Shown in pieces: positions 15,955 through 24,468 of a stretch of 64,000 nt of DNA. Source of the stretch: JAGNZR01 sp051656905 (lineage in GTDB: Bacteria; Fusobacteriota; Fusobacteriia; Fusobacteriales; Fusobacteriaceae). The stretch is taken from contig JBOFJQ010000018.1 in NCBI GenBank assembly GCA_051656905.1, forward strand, positions 55,817 through 119,816, read 5' to 3'. The translations under genes were made by a program, and so were the position numbers. The notes beneath the pieces were generated by a model that saw only the letters and a program-made list of their open reading frames with translations, searched no databases and had not been told where the DNA came from. The first letter of the stretch is position 1. Every line of letters begins with the position of its first letter.

Positions 15955-15983
15955 ATTATAACACAGTTCTATTTCAAACTCAA
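15955..15983 (-). promoter_or_regulatory. ssrA promoter
   Basis: TTGAGT, 17-bp spacer, TATAAT on the minus strand. It ends 18 bases before the mature tmRNA 5' end, consistent with a precursor trimmed by RNase P. Confidence 0.8.
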
Positions 15984-16000
15984 TATTTATCATATATTAC

Positions 16001-16029
16001 TTTAAATACAAAAGAAAAATGTGTATAAT
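16001..16029 (+). promoter_or_regulatory. Candidate fbp promoter
   Basis: TTTAAA, 17-bp spacer, TATAAT. The -10 is perfect and the -35 poor. Confidence 0.45.
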
Positions 16030-16071
16030 AATATCAATGAATATAATCTCTATAGTTGAGGAGCGATAATT

Positions 16072-18015
16072 ATGAATAAAGAAGAAGAATTAAAGTATTT
16101 TAGGCTACTTTCTCAGAATTTTCCAACAATTGCAAAAACATCTGCTGAAATAATAAATCTTAGTGCAATTTTAAACTTACCAAAAGGTACAGAGCATTTT
16201 ATTACTGATATTCATGGAGAATATGAATCTTTTAATCATGTTCTAAAAAATTGTTCAGGAGTTGTTAGAGAGAAAATTGTTGCTATTTTTGGAGATTCAA
16301 TTAGTGATAAAGAAAAAAACCAACTAGCTACAGTTATTTATTATCCTGAAGAAAAAATAGACCAAATCTCTCAGACTACACCTGATATGGTTTCTTGGTA
16401 TAAAACAACAATACACAGAATGTTACTAATCTTAAAATTAGTAGCCTCAAAATATACAAGTTCAAAAGTAAGAAAAGCTCTACCAGAAGATTTTTCATAT
16501 ATTATTCAAGAACTACTTTATGAAAAAGATGGAGAATTAAATAAAAAAGAATATGTAGATGAAATTATCAATACTATTATATCTATAAACAGAGGAAAAC
16601 AACTTTTAATATCAATATCTGACGTTATCCAAAGACTAGTTATTGACCAACTTCATATAGTTGGAGATATTTATGATAGAGGACCTGCACCACATAAAAT
16701 CATTGATAAACTTATGGAGCATCATAATGTTGATATCCAATGGGGTAACCATGATATTCTTTGGATGGGAGCTGCAGCTGGACAACTAGGTTGTATCACT
16801 AATGCTGTTAGAATCTGTATAAGATATGGTCATACTTCAATACTGGAAGATGGATATAGTATCAATCTTTTTCCTCTTGCGACTTTTGCATTAGACGTGT
16901 ATAAAGATGATCCTTGCACTAATTTTATTCCAAAATCTACAATAAAATCTAAAGAAAAAGATTTAGAAGTTTTAGCTAAAATGCATAAAGCTATTTCTAT
17001 AATTCAATTCAAAGTTGAAGGGCATGTAATTAACAGAAATCCTCAATTTAAAATGGAGGATAGACTACTTTTAGATAAAATAAACTTTGAAAATAACACA
17101 ATACTATTAGATGGAAACACATATAATTTAACGGATTCATCTTTCCCAACAATAAACCCAGCTAATCCTCATGAGCTTACTGAAGAGGAAAAACAAGTTG
17201 TACTGGCCCTACAATACAGTTTCATAAATAGTGAAAAGTTACATGCGCATACACAATTTTTATTCTCTAAAGGAAGTGTATTTTTGAATTATAACTCTAA
17301 TCTGCTTTACCATGGGTGCATTCCACTAGATGAAAATGGTAAATTTAGATCTGTTAATATTTTAGGGAAAGAGTACAAAGGAAAAGCCCTCCTTAAAATT
17401 TGTGATAGAACAGCTAGAGAAGGTTATTTTACTAACAACTTATTTGCTAAGGATTTCTTATGGTATCTATGGTGTGGTGAAAACTCTCCTCTTTTCGGAA
17501 AAGATAAAATGAAAACTTTTGAACGTTACTTTATAAAAGAAAAAGAGAGTCATAAAGAGGTTAATAATACTTACTATAAGTTTGCTTATTCTAAACAGAT
17601 GGCAAATAAAATACTTCAAGAATTTAATCTTAACCCTGAGACTTCTCATATAATAAATGGCCACGTTCCTGTAAAAGTTGTAAAGGGTGAAAACCCTATA
17701 AAAGCCGATGGAAGACTTCTTCTTATTGATGGTGGATTCTCAAAAGCGTATCAATCAACAACAGGGATTGCAGGGTATACTCTTATTTTTAACTCACATG
17801 GAATGAGACTTGTTTCTCATGAACCTTTTGATGATATTAATGAATCAATTCATAATTGTTTAGATATGGGTTCTACTACACATATTGTGGAAACTGTTCC
17901 TAAAAGATTAAGAGTTGCTGATACTGATAATGGAAGAGTTTTAAAAGAGAATATCGATAATTTAAAGAAATTATTAGAATACTACAGACTGGGTATTTTA
18001 AAAGAAAAACTTTAA
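16072..18015 (+). CDS. fbp: Fructose-1,6-bisphosphatase, class III
   Basis: A 647-aa gluconeogenic enzyme that hydrolyses fructose 1,6-bisphosphate, of the class III type known from Bacillus subtilis and relatives and also used by Fusobacteria. Calcineurin-like phosphatase motifs are visible: FITDIHGEYESF near the N-terminus, IVGDIYDRGPAPHKI and WGNHDILWMG (metal ligands), and later INGHVPV and LIDGGFS. The length is typical (640-670). GAGGAG precedes ATG. A weak promoter (TTTAAA-17-TATAAT at 16001-16029) lies upstream, back to back with the ssrA promoter. It converges on the B12-uptake operon and shares a terminator with it. Confidence 0.95.
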   Translation: MNKEEELKYFRLLSQNFPTIAKTSAEIINLSAILNLPKGTEHFITDIHGEYESFNHVLKNCSGVVREKIVAIFGDSISDKEKNQLATVIYYPEEKIDQISQTTPDMVSWYKTTIHRMLLILKLVASKYTSSKVRKALPEDFSYIIQELLYEKDGELNKKEYVDEIINTIISINRGKQLLISISDVIQRLVIDQLHIVGDIYDRGPAPHKIIDKLMEHHNVDIQWGNHDILWMGAAAGQLGCITNAVRICIRYGHTSILEDGYSINLFPLATFALDVYKDDPCTNFIPKSTIKSKEKDLEVLAKMHKAISIIQFKVEGHVINRNPQFKMEDRLLLDKINFENNTILLDGNTYNLTDSSFPTINPANPHELTEEEKQVVLALQYSFINSEKLHAHTQFLFSKGSVFLNYNSNLLYHGCIPLDENGKFRSVNILGKEYKGKALLKICDRTAREGYFTNNLFAKDFLWYLWCGENSPLFGKDKMKTFERYFIKEKESHKEVNNTYYKFAYSKQMANKILQEFNLNPETSHIINGHVPVKVVKGENPIKADGRLLLIDGGFSKAYQSTTGIAGYTLIFNSHGMRLVSHEPFDDINESIHNCLDMGSTTHIVETVPKRLRVADTDNGRVLKENIDNLKKLLEYYRLGILKEKL

Positions 18016-18052
18016 TTAAGTAACAACAAAATATAATTAATTATATAAAAAG

Positions 18053-18094
18053 AACCTATAGGGTGGACACGTAAGTGACTTTACCTTATAGGTT
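18053..18094. terminator. Terminator between fbp and the TSCPD gene
   Basis: Stem AACCTATAGGGT / ACCTTATAGGTT with a large loop holding a small CAC/GTG pairing, located between convergent genes. Confidence 0.6.
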
Positions 18095-18103
18095 ACTTTC
18101 TAT

Positions 18104-18352
18104 TTAAGCTCTCTCTTTTATTTGAATTAATATTTTACATAATTCTTTCATGCAAGAAGTTCCTCTATCTCTGCACTCTATATGGTTCAGATCATTTATT
18201 ATCTCATCTGTTTTCTTATTTTTTAATAGTATTTCAAATGCCTTTGAATCTCCGTCACAACAACCGAAAAATTTTACACATTTCAGTATTCCATTTTCTA
18301 CATCTACCCCTATTTCTTTTGCACATACACCACTAGTTTTAAATATTTCCAT
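18104..18352 (-). CDS. TSCPD-type small protein, last gene of the B12-uptake operon
   Basis: An 82-aa protein with AGGAGG and ATG 18352, ten bases downstream of the ABC ATPase stop. It matches the small TIGR03905 / TSCPD family: KTSGVCAKEIGVDVENG at the start, then FFGCCDGDSKAF and the family-naming motif as RDRGTSCMKEL (TSCMK instead of TSCPD). Six cysteines suggest metal binding. The TSCPD domain also occurs at the C-terminus of adenosylcobalamin-dependent ribonucleotide reductases. Its presence in a riboswitch-controlled B12 operon may therefore be functional rather than chance (inference). The role of the stand-alone family is unknown. Confidence 0.8.
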   Translation of the reverse strand: MEIFKTSGVCAKEIGVDVENGILKCVKFFGCCDGDSKAFEILLKNKKTDEIINDLNHIECRDRGTSCMKELCKILIQIKERA

Positions 18353-18362
18353 CTTAACCCTC

Positions 18363-19115
18363 CTAAAATATTATTAACGGTCTGTCTCTCTTTGGATGTT
18401 TTAATACTTCGCAATCTACATCAAAAATTCTTTTTATATTTTCCTTTGTAAATATGCTTTGAGGATCACCCTCAACCTCAATTTTACCATCTTTCATTGC
18501 ATATATATAATCACAATATGAACTGGCAATATTCATATCATGAATTACTGCTAAAATAGTTTTATCTGTTCCTACCATCATCTCCATTACTTCCCTTTGA
18601 TACTTTATATCTAAATGGTTTGTAGGTTCATCTAATATTAAAATATGACTCTCTTGTGCTATGGCTCTTGATATTAATACTCTTTGCATCTCTCCACCTG
18701 ATAAAGATAAAAAACTTCTCTTTTTCATCTTTTCCATTCCTACAGACTTCAATGATTTTTCAATAATATCTTTATTTGAAACTTTAGATTTCGGTTCTAG
18801 TTTTTGATGAGCATATCTTCCCATCTCCACAATCTCTTCCACAGTAAAATCAAAATTCATATTATGTTTCTGAGCTAAAACAGCCATTTTCTTTGCAAGA
18901 AGCTCCGTCTTATATTCACTTATTTCTATTTTATCAATTACTATCTCTCCACTATTACACTTTAGAAATCTATATATATTCTTTAAAAGAGTACTTTTGC
19001 CACATCCATTAGCTCCTATTATTCCTACAAATTTCTTCTTTTTTACTAAAATAGATATGTCATTTAATATTCTTTTTTCATCTATGGAGTATTTTAGATT
19101 TTCAACTTTTATCAT
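18363..19115 (-). CDS. btuD: Cobalamin ABC transporter ATPase (BtuD/FecE family)
   Basis: A 250-aa ATP-binding subunit. Walker A GANGCGKST, signature LSGGEMQRV, Walker B HILILDEPTNHLD and a switch His (AVIHD) are intact. The family handles iron-siderophores, haem or cobalamin. The cobalamin riboswitch at the operon head and the TonB receptor under a second riboswitch make B12 or a corrinoid the likely substrate. It lies three bases after the permease gene and ten before the TSCPD gene. Confidence 0.85.
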   Translation of the reverse strand: MIKVENLKYSIDEKRILNDISILVKKKKFVGIIGANGCGKSTLLKNIYRFLKCNSGEIVIDKIEISEYKTELLAKKMAVLAQKHNMNFDFTVEEIVEMGRYAHQKLEPKSKVSNKDIIEKSLKSVGMEKMKKRSFLSLSGGEMQRVLISRAIAQESHILILDEPTNHLDIKYQREVMEMMVGTDKTILAVIHDMNIASSYCDYIYAMKDGKIEVEGDPQSIFTKENIKRIFDVDCEVLKHPKRDRPLIIF

Positions 19116-19118
19116 AAA

Positions 19119-20156
19119 TTACTCACCTCCAAAACTATACGATTTTTTTCTAAGCATATTTAAAAAGAAAGGTGCCCCTATTATTGAAGTAATAACCCCA
19201 ATAGGAATCTCTTGTAATGGGTAAATACTTCTAGCAATAGTATCTGTTATAATTAGAAAAATTGCCCCCATAACAATTGAGCACGGAATATTTTTCTTAT
19301 GGTTACCTCCAACTATTCCTCTTACAATATGAGGTATAACTAACCCTACAAATCCAATTATTCCTGTATTAGAAACTATTATACCTGTAAGAAATGTTGC
19401 AACTAACATAGTTAAAATTCTTATTTTTTTTACATTAACACCTAGTGCAACAGCGTTTTCATCCCCAGTAACCAGTATATTTAACTCTCGATATCTTGGG
19501 TATATTAAAACAATAGCAATAACTAAACTAATTACAGCAAGTGGTATATATTCCCAAGTAGCACCACTTAAACTTCCTGACATCCAAAACATAGCGCTTC
19601 TTAAAGATTTTTCATTAGGAGCCATCATTATCATAAGTGTTGTAATCCCTGAAAAAAGAGAAGATACTGCTACACCTATTAAAACTAATCTCGCACTGGA
19701 AAAACCTCCAGCCCCTGCAAAATAAAACACCATCAGAGCCGTTAGAGTACCGAAAATAAAAGCTCCAAGAGGAACTGTGAACATTGTTCCACCTAAAAAC
19801 AAGAGTCCCATTACAGCCCCTGTACTGGCTCCTGCTGAGATACCTAAAATATATGGACTTGCAAGGGGATTTTTTGTAAGGCACTGCATAAGTATTCCCA
19901 CTAATGCAAGTCCTCCCCCTGACACAATACCCATTAATATTCTTGGGACTCTTAAGTTCCAAACAATTATTTCTATACTATCTTTCCACTCTTTATTAAA
20001 AATTGCTTTACCAGTTGTCTTATTAATAATTATCTTCCATACATCTACCCCTTTAAGAGATACTGCCCCTATTGTTACTACATAAGTAGAGCAAATAAGT
20101 AAAGTTACACACAATATAAGGAATAACCACTTATAATTCATAAATATTTTTTTCAT
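19119..20156 (-). CDS. btuC: Cobalamin ABC transporter permease (BtuC/FecCD family)
   Basis: A 345-aa inner-membrane protein of the FecCD type with about ten helices. Family signatures include LRVPRILMGIVSGGGLALVG near residue 70 and GIIGFVGLVIPHIVR near 265, the ATPase-coupling region. The ribosome-binding site is weak (GCGGTG). An (ATTTTT)n microsatellite sits 20-50 bases upstream, directly after the binding-protein stop. It is the second gene of the riboswitch-controlled operon. Confidence 0.88.
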   Translation of the reverse strand: MKKIFMNYKWLFLILCVTLLICSTYVVTIGAVSLKGVDVWKIIINKTTGKAIFNKEWKDSIEIIVWNLRVPRILMGIVSGGGLALVGILMQCLTKNPLASPYILGISAGASTGAVMGLLFLGGTMFTVPLGAFIFGTLTALMVFYFAGAGGFSSARLVLIGVAVSSLFSGITTLMIMMAPNEKSLRSAMFWMSGSLSGATWEYIPLAVISLVIAIVLIYPRYRELNILVTGDENAVALGVNVKKIRILTMLVATFLTGIIVSNTGIIGFVGLVIPHIVRGIVGGNHKKNIPCSIVMGAIFLIITDTIARSIYPLQEIPIGVITSIIGAPFFLNMLRKKSYSFGGE

Positions 20157-20173
20157 TTAAACACCGCTTTCAT

Positions 20174-20207
20174 CACTTTTATTTTTATTTTTATTTTTAT
20201 TTTTATT
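20174..20207. repeat. Hexanucleotide microsatellite between btuF and btuC
   Basis: About five tandem copies of ATTTTT. The tract touches the stop codon of the binding protein and ends some 20 bases before the weak ribosome-binding site of the permease. Slippage would change spacing, not a reading frame. Confidence 0.7.
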
Positions 20208-21090
20208 TAATATCTATATTATGAAAATCTTTCATAAGTTTTTTTATTGCATCAATATTTCTAATCCCTGCTGAAATATCGATTAGTTTTATTATAGAAA
20301 TTCTATTATTTTTGATAGCATCTAAATCTTTTATAGGCGACTTTTCTTTTAAATAATCTATCTTTTGTTGAACCTTATTATCACCATAATCTATTACTAT
20401 TATTCGTTCAGGATCTTCTACTAAGACTTTCTCCCAACTTCCATTTCCAAAGGATTTGTTGATACCTTTAAATATGTTCACACCACCTGCTAGTTCTATT
20501 ATATTATTTGGAACTCCCTTTCCACCAACTGTAAAAGGTACCCCTTCCCCAGAATCATATACAAATATACTCACAGTCCTTTTAGGAGTATTCTCTTTTA
20601 TTTTTTTTAGATTATTTGCCATTTTTTCAACAAGAATTTTTGCATTTTCATCCTTACCAAATATCTTCCCTAACCCTAGAATATCATCAAAAACCTCTTC
20701 AATATTTCCATCTTCCAAAGACTTCATAAAAAAGACTTCAATTCCATGATTTTTTAACTCCTCTTCTGTTCCTAGATTATTAAAATTTGCCAGTGATCTC
20801 CACCCTGTTACAAAATCTGGATTTAAAGAATAAAATAGTTCTTTAGTTGGATATTTATTTGATAACACTGGTATCTTATTAAATTTTTGTTCTAACTCAG
20901 GTAAAATTTCATTGTCTAAAAAAGCTGTCCCTATCATCTGTTCTTCAGCTCCTATGGCAAGTAGAACCTCTGTTGTAAATTGAGATACTGATACTGCTCT
21001 TTGAGGAACTTTACCAAAAATTGTGATATTAAATAGCAATACCAATAGTAATAATTTAAATTTCATTATGAATTTTATTATTAATCTCAT
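20203..21090 (-). CDS. btuF: Periplasmic cobalamin-binding protein (BtuF/FecB family)
   Basis: A 295-aa binding protein with GGAGG before ATG 21090. A signal peptide spans residues 1-26 (FKLLLLVLLFNITIFG). The TroA-like fold follows: RAVSVSQFTTEVLLAIGA, a long linking helix, then PFTVGGKGVPNNIIELAGG and DPERIIVID. No lipobox Cys, so it is soluble in the periplasm. It is the first gene after the riboswitch and terminator and should deliver corrinoid from the outer-membrane receptor to BtuCD. Confidence 0.85.
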   Translation of the reverse strand: MRLIIKFIMKFKLLLLVLLFNITIFGKVPQRAVSVSQFTTEVLLAIGAEEQMIGTAFLDNEILPELEQKFNKIPVLSNKYPTKELFYSLNPDFVTGWRSLANFNNLGTEEELKNHGIEVFFMKSLEDGNIEEVFDDILGLGKIFGKDENAKILVEKMANNLKKIKENTPKRTVSIFVYDSGEGVPFTVGGKGVPNNIIELAGGVNIFKGINKSFGNGSWEKVLVEDPERIIVIDYGDNKVQQKIDYLKEKSPIKDLDAIKNNRISIIKLIDISAGIRNIDAIKKLMKDFHNIDIK

Positions 21091-21127
21091 TATATTTCCT
21101 CCAAAAAAATAAAAAAACCGCTTAAAT

Positions 21128-21160
21128 TAAAAAGACGGCATTAAGCATACCTTATCCGTC
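21128..21160 (-). terminator. Riboswitch-linked attenuator hairpin upstream of btuF
   Basis: Read on the minus strand, GACGG-A-TAAG pairs with CTTA-ATG-CCGTC and is followed by TTTTT, between the aptamer and the btuF ribosome-binding site. Confidence 0.75.
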
Positions 21161-21181
21161 CTCGCAGATATAGAATAAAAC

Positions 21182-21331
21182 AATTTATGGCAGGTCTCCT
21201 GACTCGATTTCATTTTACTCGCAACCCTTCCCAGTTTTATACCAGTGGTGATTTGCTTTCATCCATCTTACAGTGGCGGGACCGTGTAGGATTTTAACCT
21301 ACTTCCCTTTTAATCATAAGAACCATAAATT
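21182..21331 (-). ncRNA. Cobalamin riboswitch for the btuFCD-TSCPD operon
   Basis: On the minus strand the closing helix AATTTATGG / CCATAAATT encloses the conserved boxes: AAAAGGGAA, GGTCCCGCCACTGT, CTGGGAAGGG and the B12-box core GAGTCAGGAGACCTGCC. Promoter upstream and terminator downstream suit transcription attenuation: B12 binding stops expression of the uptake operon. Confidence 0.95.
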
Positions 21332-21349
21332 TTTATTAGATTTTATTAA

Positions 21350-21378
21350 ATTATACACTACATATTTTTTTTAGTCAA
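21350..21378 (-). promoter_or_regulatory. Promoter of the btuF riboswitch transcript
   Basis: TTGACT, 17-bp spacer, TATAAT (with TG one base upstream) on the minus strand. Its -35 is 39 bases from the -35 of the divergent receptor promoter. Confidence 0.85.
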
Positions 21379-21417
21379 ACAAATAGAATAAACAAAAAAG
21401 CTCCAATATTTTTATTA

Positions 21418-21446
21418 TTGACAGTTTTAATATCTTATAGTACAAT
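21418..21446 (+). promoter_or_regulatory. Promoter of the TonB-receptor riboswitch transcript
   Basis: Perfect TTGACA, 17-bp spacer, TACAAT, about 60 bases before the aptamer. Confidence 0.85.
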
Positions 21447-21506
21447 CCAAATTGAGACATTTTATATTATTTTAAATGTTTTTCAATTTAACAACTTTAT
21501 AATTTA

Positions 21507-21660
21507 TATTTAGGTGCTTTTTTAAAGCTTAATAGAGGAAGTGAGGTGTAATCCCTCCACAGCGAAAGCTACTGTATAGTTGACGAAATCACATTATGTC
21601 ACTGGGAAACTGGGAAGGCGTGATAGTAGGATGAAACTGAGTCAGGAGACTTACCAAATA
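21507..21660 (+). ncRNA. Cobalamin riboswitch for the TonB-dependent receptor
   Basis: Closing helix TATTTAGG / CCAAATA. Inside are the GTGAGGTGTAATCCCTCCAC segment, ACTGGGAAACTGGGAAGG and the B12-box core GAGTCAGGAGACTTACC (a variant of the usual CCTGCC end). A terminator follows 77 bases later. Confidence 0.92.
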
Positions 21661-21736
21661 GTCATATACATATATTATATGTTTTTTTAGTATTTTACTA
21701 ATTAAGTATATTTTTAAATTGACTCTCTTGTAAGAT

Positions 21737-21767
21737 AACCTCTCTATTAATTAGAGAGGTTTTTTTA
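21737..21767 (+). terminator. Attenuator after the receptor riboswitch
   Basis: Ten-bp stem AACCTCTCTA / TAGAGAGGTT followed by seven T, just upstream of the receptor gene. Confidence 0.88.
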
Positions 21768-21809
21768 TTACCTACAGCACCTATTTTAAGCATTAATCAA
21801 GGGGGAGAA

Positions 21810-23789
21810 ATGTACAAGAAATTAGCAATCACATCTTTATTTTTTGCATCTTTAAGTTATTCAGAAGAGGTTCAAAGTGTCAAACTAAACGAATCAGTTA
21901 TTTCCACTCAAAACTTTGAAACTAATGTAAGAGAAACACCTGCTAATATCTCTATCGTAACAGCTGAAGAGATTAAAAAAACAGGAGCACAAGACCTTGT
22001 TGACGCTTTAAAACATGTCCCAGGTGTCTCTGTTAAACATTATGCTGGGGGAATTAAATTTGATATTAGAGGACTTAACTCTATGTATAGTGACAAAAAT
22101 TCACTTATTACTTTAGACGGAGTTCCTATTACATCTAAACAAGCTGGAAATATTCCTATTGAAACTATCGAAAGAATAGAAGTAATCCCAGGTGGTGGAA
22201 ATATCCTTTATGGTGATAAAGCCATTGGAGGAATAGTAAATATTATTAGTAAATCAGTTACTGATAAAAAATACTATGGTAATGTTTACTCTCAATATGG
22301 AAGTAATGATGAACAAAAATTAGGTTTTGACTATGGAACAAAATTAACAGATAGGCTTATTACAGAGGTAGGTTATACAGATTACGGTTCTGATGGCTGG
22401 AGAGATGGAGAAGATTATGATAAAAAAGATAGTCGTTTCAAAACTAAATATTTATTAAATAATGGAGAGGTTGAATTTAAATATAATCACTCAGACAATA
22501 AAAGTTATAGTGGAATAGCTGTTCCTAAATATGTTCTTGAAAATGATAGAAATGATCCTGGAAGATTGTCTAAAACTAAAAATGAAAGTGATGACTATTA
22601 TTTAAGATGGAGACAAAATATTTCAAAAGATACGGAGTTCTTAATTTATGAAAATTACTATAAAAATGAAAAATCTAGTTTTGATAGAAAAGCTAACTCT
22701 TTCTATCATGATGAAGATGAAGAAAGAAACTATGTAAAAGCTCAAATAAAGCACACATATCTACCTGATAGTTACTTCATTACTGGTTTTGATTTATTAA
22801 AAGACGAAGTTAAACCACAGAGAAAAACCTCTAAATGGAATGCTAATTTAGGGAGATATGTAAAAAATGGTAACTCTACTAAAGATGGATTTGGAGCTTT
22901 TGCTTTAAATCAATATACTCATAATAAATTCCAATTTACTCAAGGAATTAGATATGATTATGCAAAATATGATTTTTATTGGAGAGATGCCTCTTTAAAT
23001 GCTGCGGATAAAAGAGGAACTAGAGATAACGCTAAATACAATGACTATTCTTATGACCTAAGCACAAACTATATGTATTCTAGTACTGGTTCAACATACC
23101 TTTCGTACAATAGAGCTTTTAGAACACCTACAGTTAGTGAGATTTACTATACTAGAAATTCAGAGAAATTAGATCCTCAAATTCAAGATACTTTTGAATT
23201 AGGTATTAAAGATTTTGTATCTAATACTTATGTTTCTGCATCTGTATTCTATAAGATAACAAAAGATGAAATATACTCTACTATTCCACCTGAATTTACT
23301 GGAATGGTTAACTACAATATCGGTGACACTGAGAGAATGGGAACAGAACTTTATCTTGAGCACTATATTGGTGACCTAACTTTAAAATCTTCAGTTACTT
23401 ATATTCATCATGAAGTTATTTCTGGAAAATATGAAGGTAGCGAGATACCTAGTGTTCCTAACTGGAGATTGACATTTGGGGCAAGTTATGATGTTAATTC
23501 AAGATTCTCTGTGGGAGCTGACGTTCTTTACAGTGGACTGTCTTACGACCTTGATGATATTGCTAATGAAAGAGGTGAAAGCACAGGGGAATATACTACT
23601 GTAGATGCTTTTACTCAATATAAATTCCCTAATGGAATAACAGCTACATTCCGTGTAAACAACCTATTTGATGAAGAGTATAATGAATATGCTGGATACT
23701 GGGGAGATAGTAAATATAACATTGATCAAAGACACTACTATCCTGCTATTGGAAGAACTTATACCCTTGGTCTGAGCTACTCTTTCTAA
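21810..23789 (+). CDS. btuB: TonB-dependent outer-membrane cobalamin receptor (BtuB-like)
   Basis: A 659-aa receptor with GGGGGAG before ATG. The signal peptide covers residues 1-18. The plug domain (about 30-150) has NISIVTAEEIKKTGAQDLVD and IPIETIERIEVIPGGG, followed by ILYGDKAIGGIVNI, the classic plug end. The remainder is a 22-strand barrel, rich in alternating Tyr/Lys, with the terminal TLGLSYSF ending in Phe. The riboswitch directly upstream identifies B12 or corrinoid as the substrate. No TonB/ExbBD gene is in the window. Length (650-700 aa) is normal for BtuB-type receptors. Confidence 0.92.
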   Translation: MYKKLAITSLFFASLSYSEEVQSVKLNESVISTQNFETNVRETPANISIVTAEEIKKTGAQDLVDALKHVPGVSVKHYAGGIKFDIRGLNSMYSDKNSLITLDGVPITSKQAGNIPIETIERIEVIPGGGNILYGDKAIGGIVNIISKSVTDKKYYGNVYSQYGSNDEQKLGFDYGTKLTDRLITEVGYTDYGSDGWRDGEDYDKKDSRFKTKYLLNNGEVEFKYNHSDNKSYSGIAVPKYVLENDRNDPGRLSKTKNESDDYYLRWRQNISKDTEFLIYENYYKNEKSSFDRKANSFYHDEDEERNYVKAQIKHTYLPDSYFITGFDLLKDEVKPQRKTSKWNANLGRYVKNGNSTKDGFGAFALNQYTHNKFQFTQGIRYDYAKYDFYWRDASLNAADKRGTRDNAKYNDYSYDLSTNYMYSSTGSTYLSYNRAFRTPTVSEIYYTRNSEKLDPQIQDTFELGIKDFVSNTYVSASVFYKITKDEIYSTIPPEFTGMVNYNIGDTERMGTELYLEHYIGDLTLKSSVTYIHHEVISGKYEGSEIPSVPNWRLTFGASYDVNSRFSVGADVLYSGLSYDLDDIANERGESTGEYTTVDAFTQYKFPNGITATFRVNNLFDEEYNEYAGYWGDSKYNIDQRHYYPAIGRTYTLGLSYSF

Positions 23790-23871
23790 TGAGAAATATA
23801 ATATTTTATTAAAATTGTTATAAATTATTAAATAAGATATTAAGCAATCTAAGATATCAAGTAATAAAATA

Positions 23872-23920
23872 AAAATGCTAATTTTTTTGAGAACATTCTC
23901 TTAAAAATTAGCATTTTTTA
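23872..23920. terminator. Terminator after the receptor gene
   Basis: Long interrupted stem AAAATGCTAATTTTT / AAAAATTAGCATTTT with inner GAGA/TCTC, T-rich tail. Confidence 0.85.
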
Positions 23921-23950
23921 TTATTTTATTTTATTTTATTTTATTTTATT
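23918..23950. repeat. Pentanucleotide microsatellite (TTTTA)n
   Basis: About six tandem TTTTA units directly after the receptor terminator, between convergent genes. No gene overlaps it. Confidence 0.65.
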
Positions 23951-24000
23951 TGTTTACTTTTTTTTATTAGTTTTTTGTTTTACTATTAACTATCAAAATT

Positions 24001-24447
24001 TTAATATTTAGAATCTTTGTAAGCTCTATCCATATCTCTCTTTTGATCTTTTTTAGCTAAATCTTCTCTCTTATCGTAATTCTTTTTACCTCTAGCTAAA
24101 GCAATTTCAACTTTTACATACCCTTTTGAAAGATGTACATTTAAAGGAACTATTGTATATCCTTTCTGTTTTACATTTTCATGTATCTTTCTTATCTCAG
24201 CTTTATTAAGAAGTAATTTTCTTACTCTTCTCTCATCTGGATTGTATATACTTCCATATTTCCATGGAGTTACACTCATACCCATAATAAATATTTCATT
24301 ATTTATTATTCTTATAAATGCTTCTTTTATACTTGTCTGCCCTGCTTTTATAGACTTTACTTCACTTCCTACAAGCTCTATTCCAGCTTCATATCTATCT
24401 TCTATAAAGTAATCAAAAAAAGCTTTTTTATTATTAGCTAATATCAT
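24001..24447 (-). CDS. smpB: SsrA-binding protein SmpB
   Basis: A 148-aa protein that binds tmRNA and delivers it to stalled ribosomes. Family features: NKKAFFDYFIEDRYEAGIEL at the start, GSEVKSIKAGQTSIKEAFI, then YDKREDLAKKDQKRDMDRA in the positively charged tail. Length is normal. It is the last gene of the minus-strand run, 21 bases after rnr. Its RNA partner ssrA lies 8 kb away in this window. Confidence 0.97.
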   Translation of the reverse strand: MILANNKKAFFDYFIEDRYEAGIELVGSEVKSIKAGQTSIKEAFIRIINNEIFIMGMSVTPWKYGSIYNPDERRVRKLLLNKAEIRKIHENVKQKGYTIVPLNVHLSKGYVKVEIALARGKKNYDKREDLAKKDQKRDMDRAYKDSKY

Positions 24448-24468
24448 AATTTTCTCCTATTCTACTCG

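Noticed and set aside
18053..18094. A T-box-like element (GGGTGG near 18061)
   Set aside because: The T-box core and specifier stem are missing; it is downstream of two genes and behaves like a terminator.
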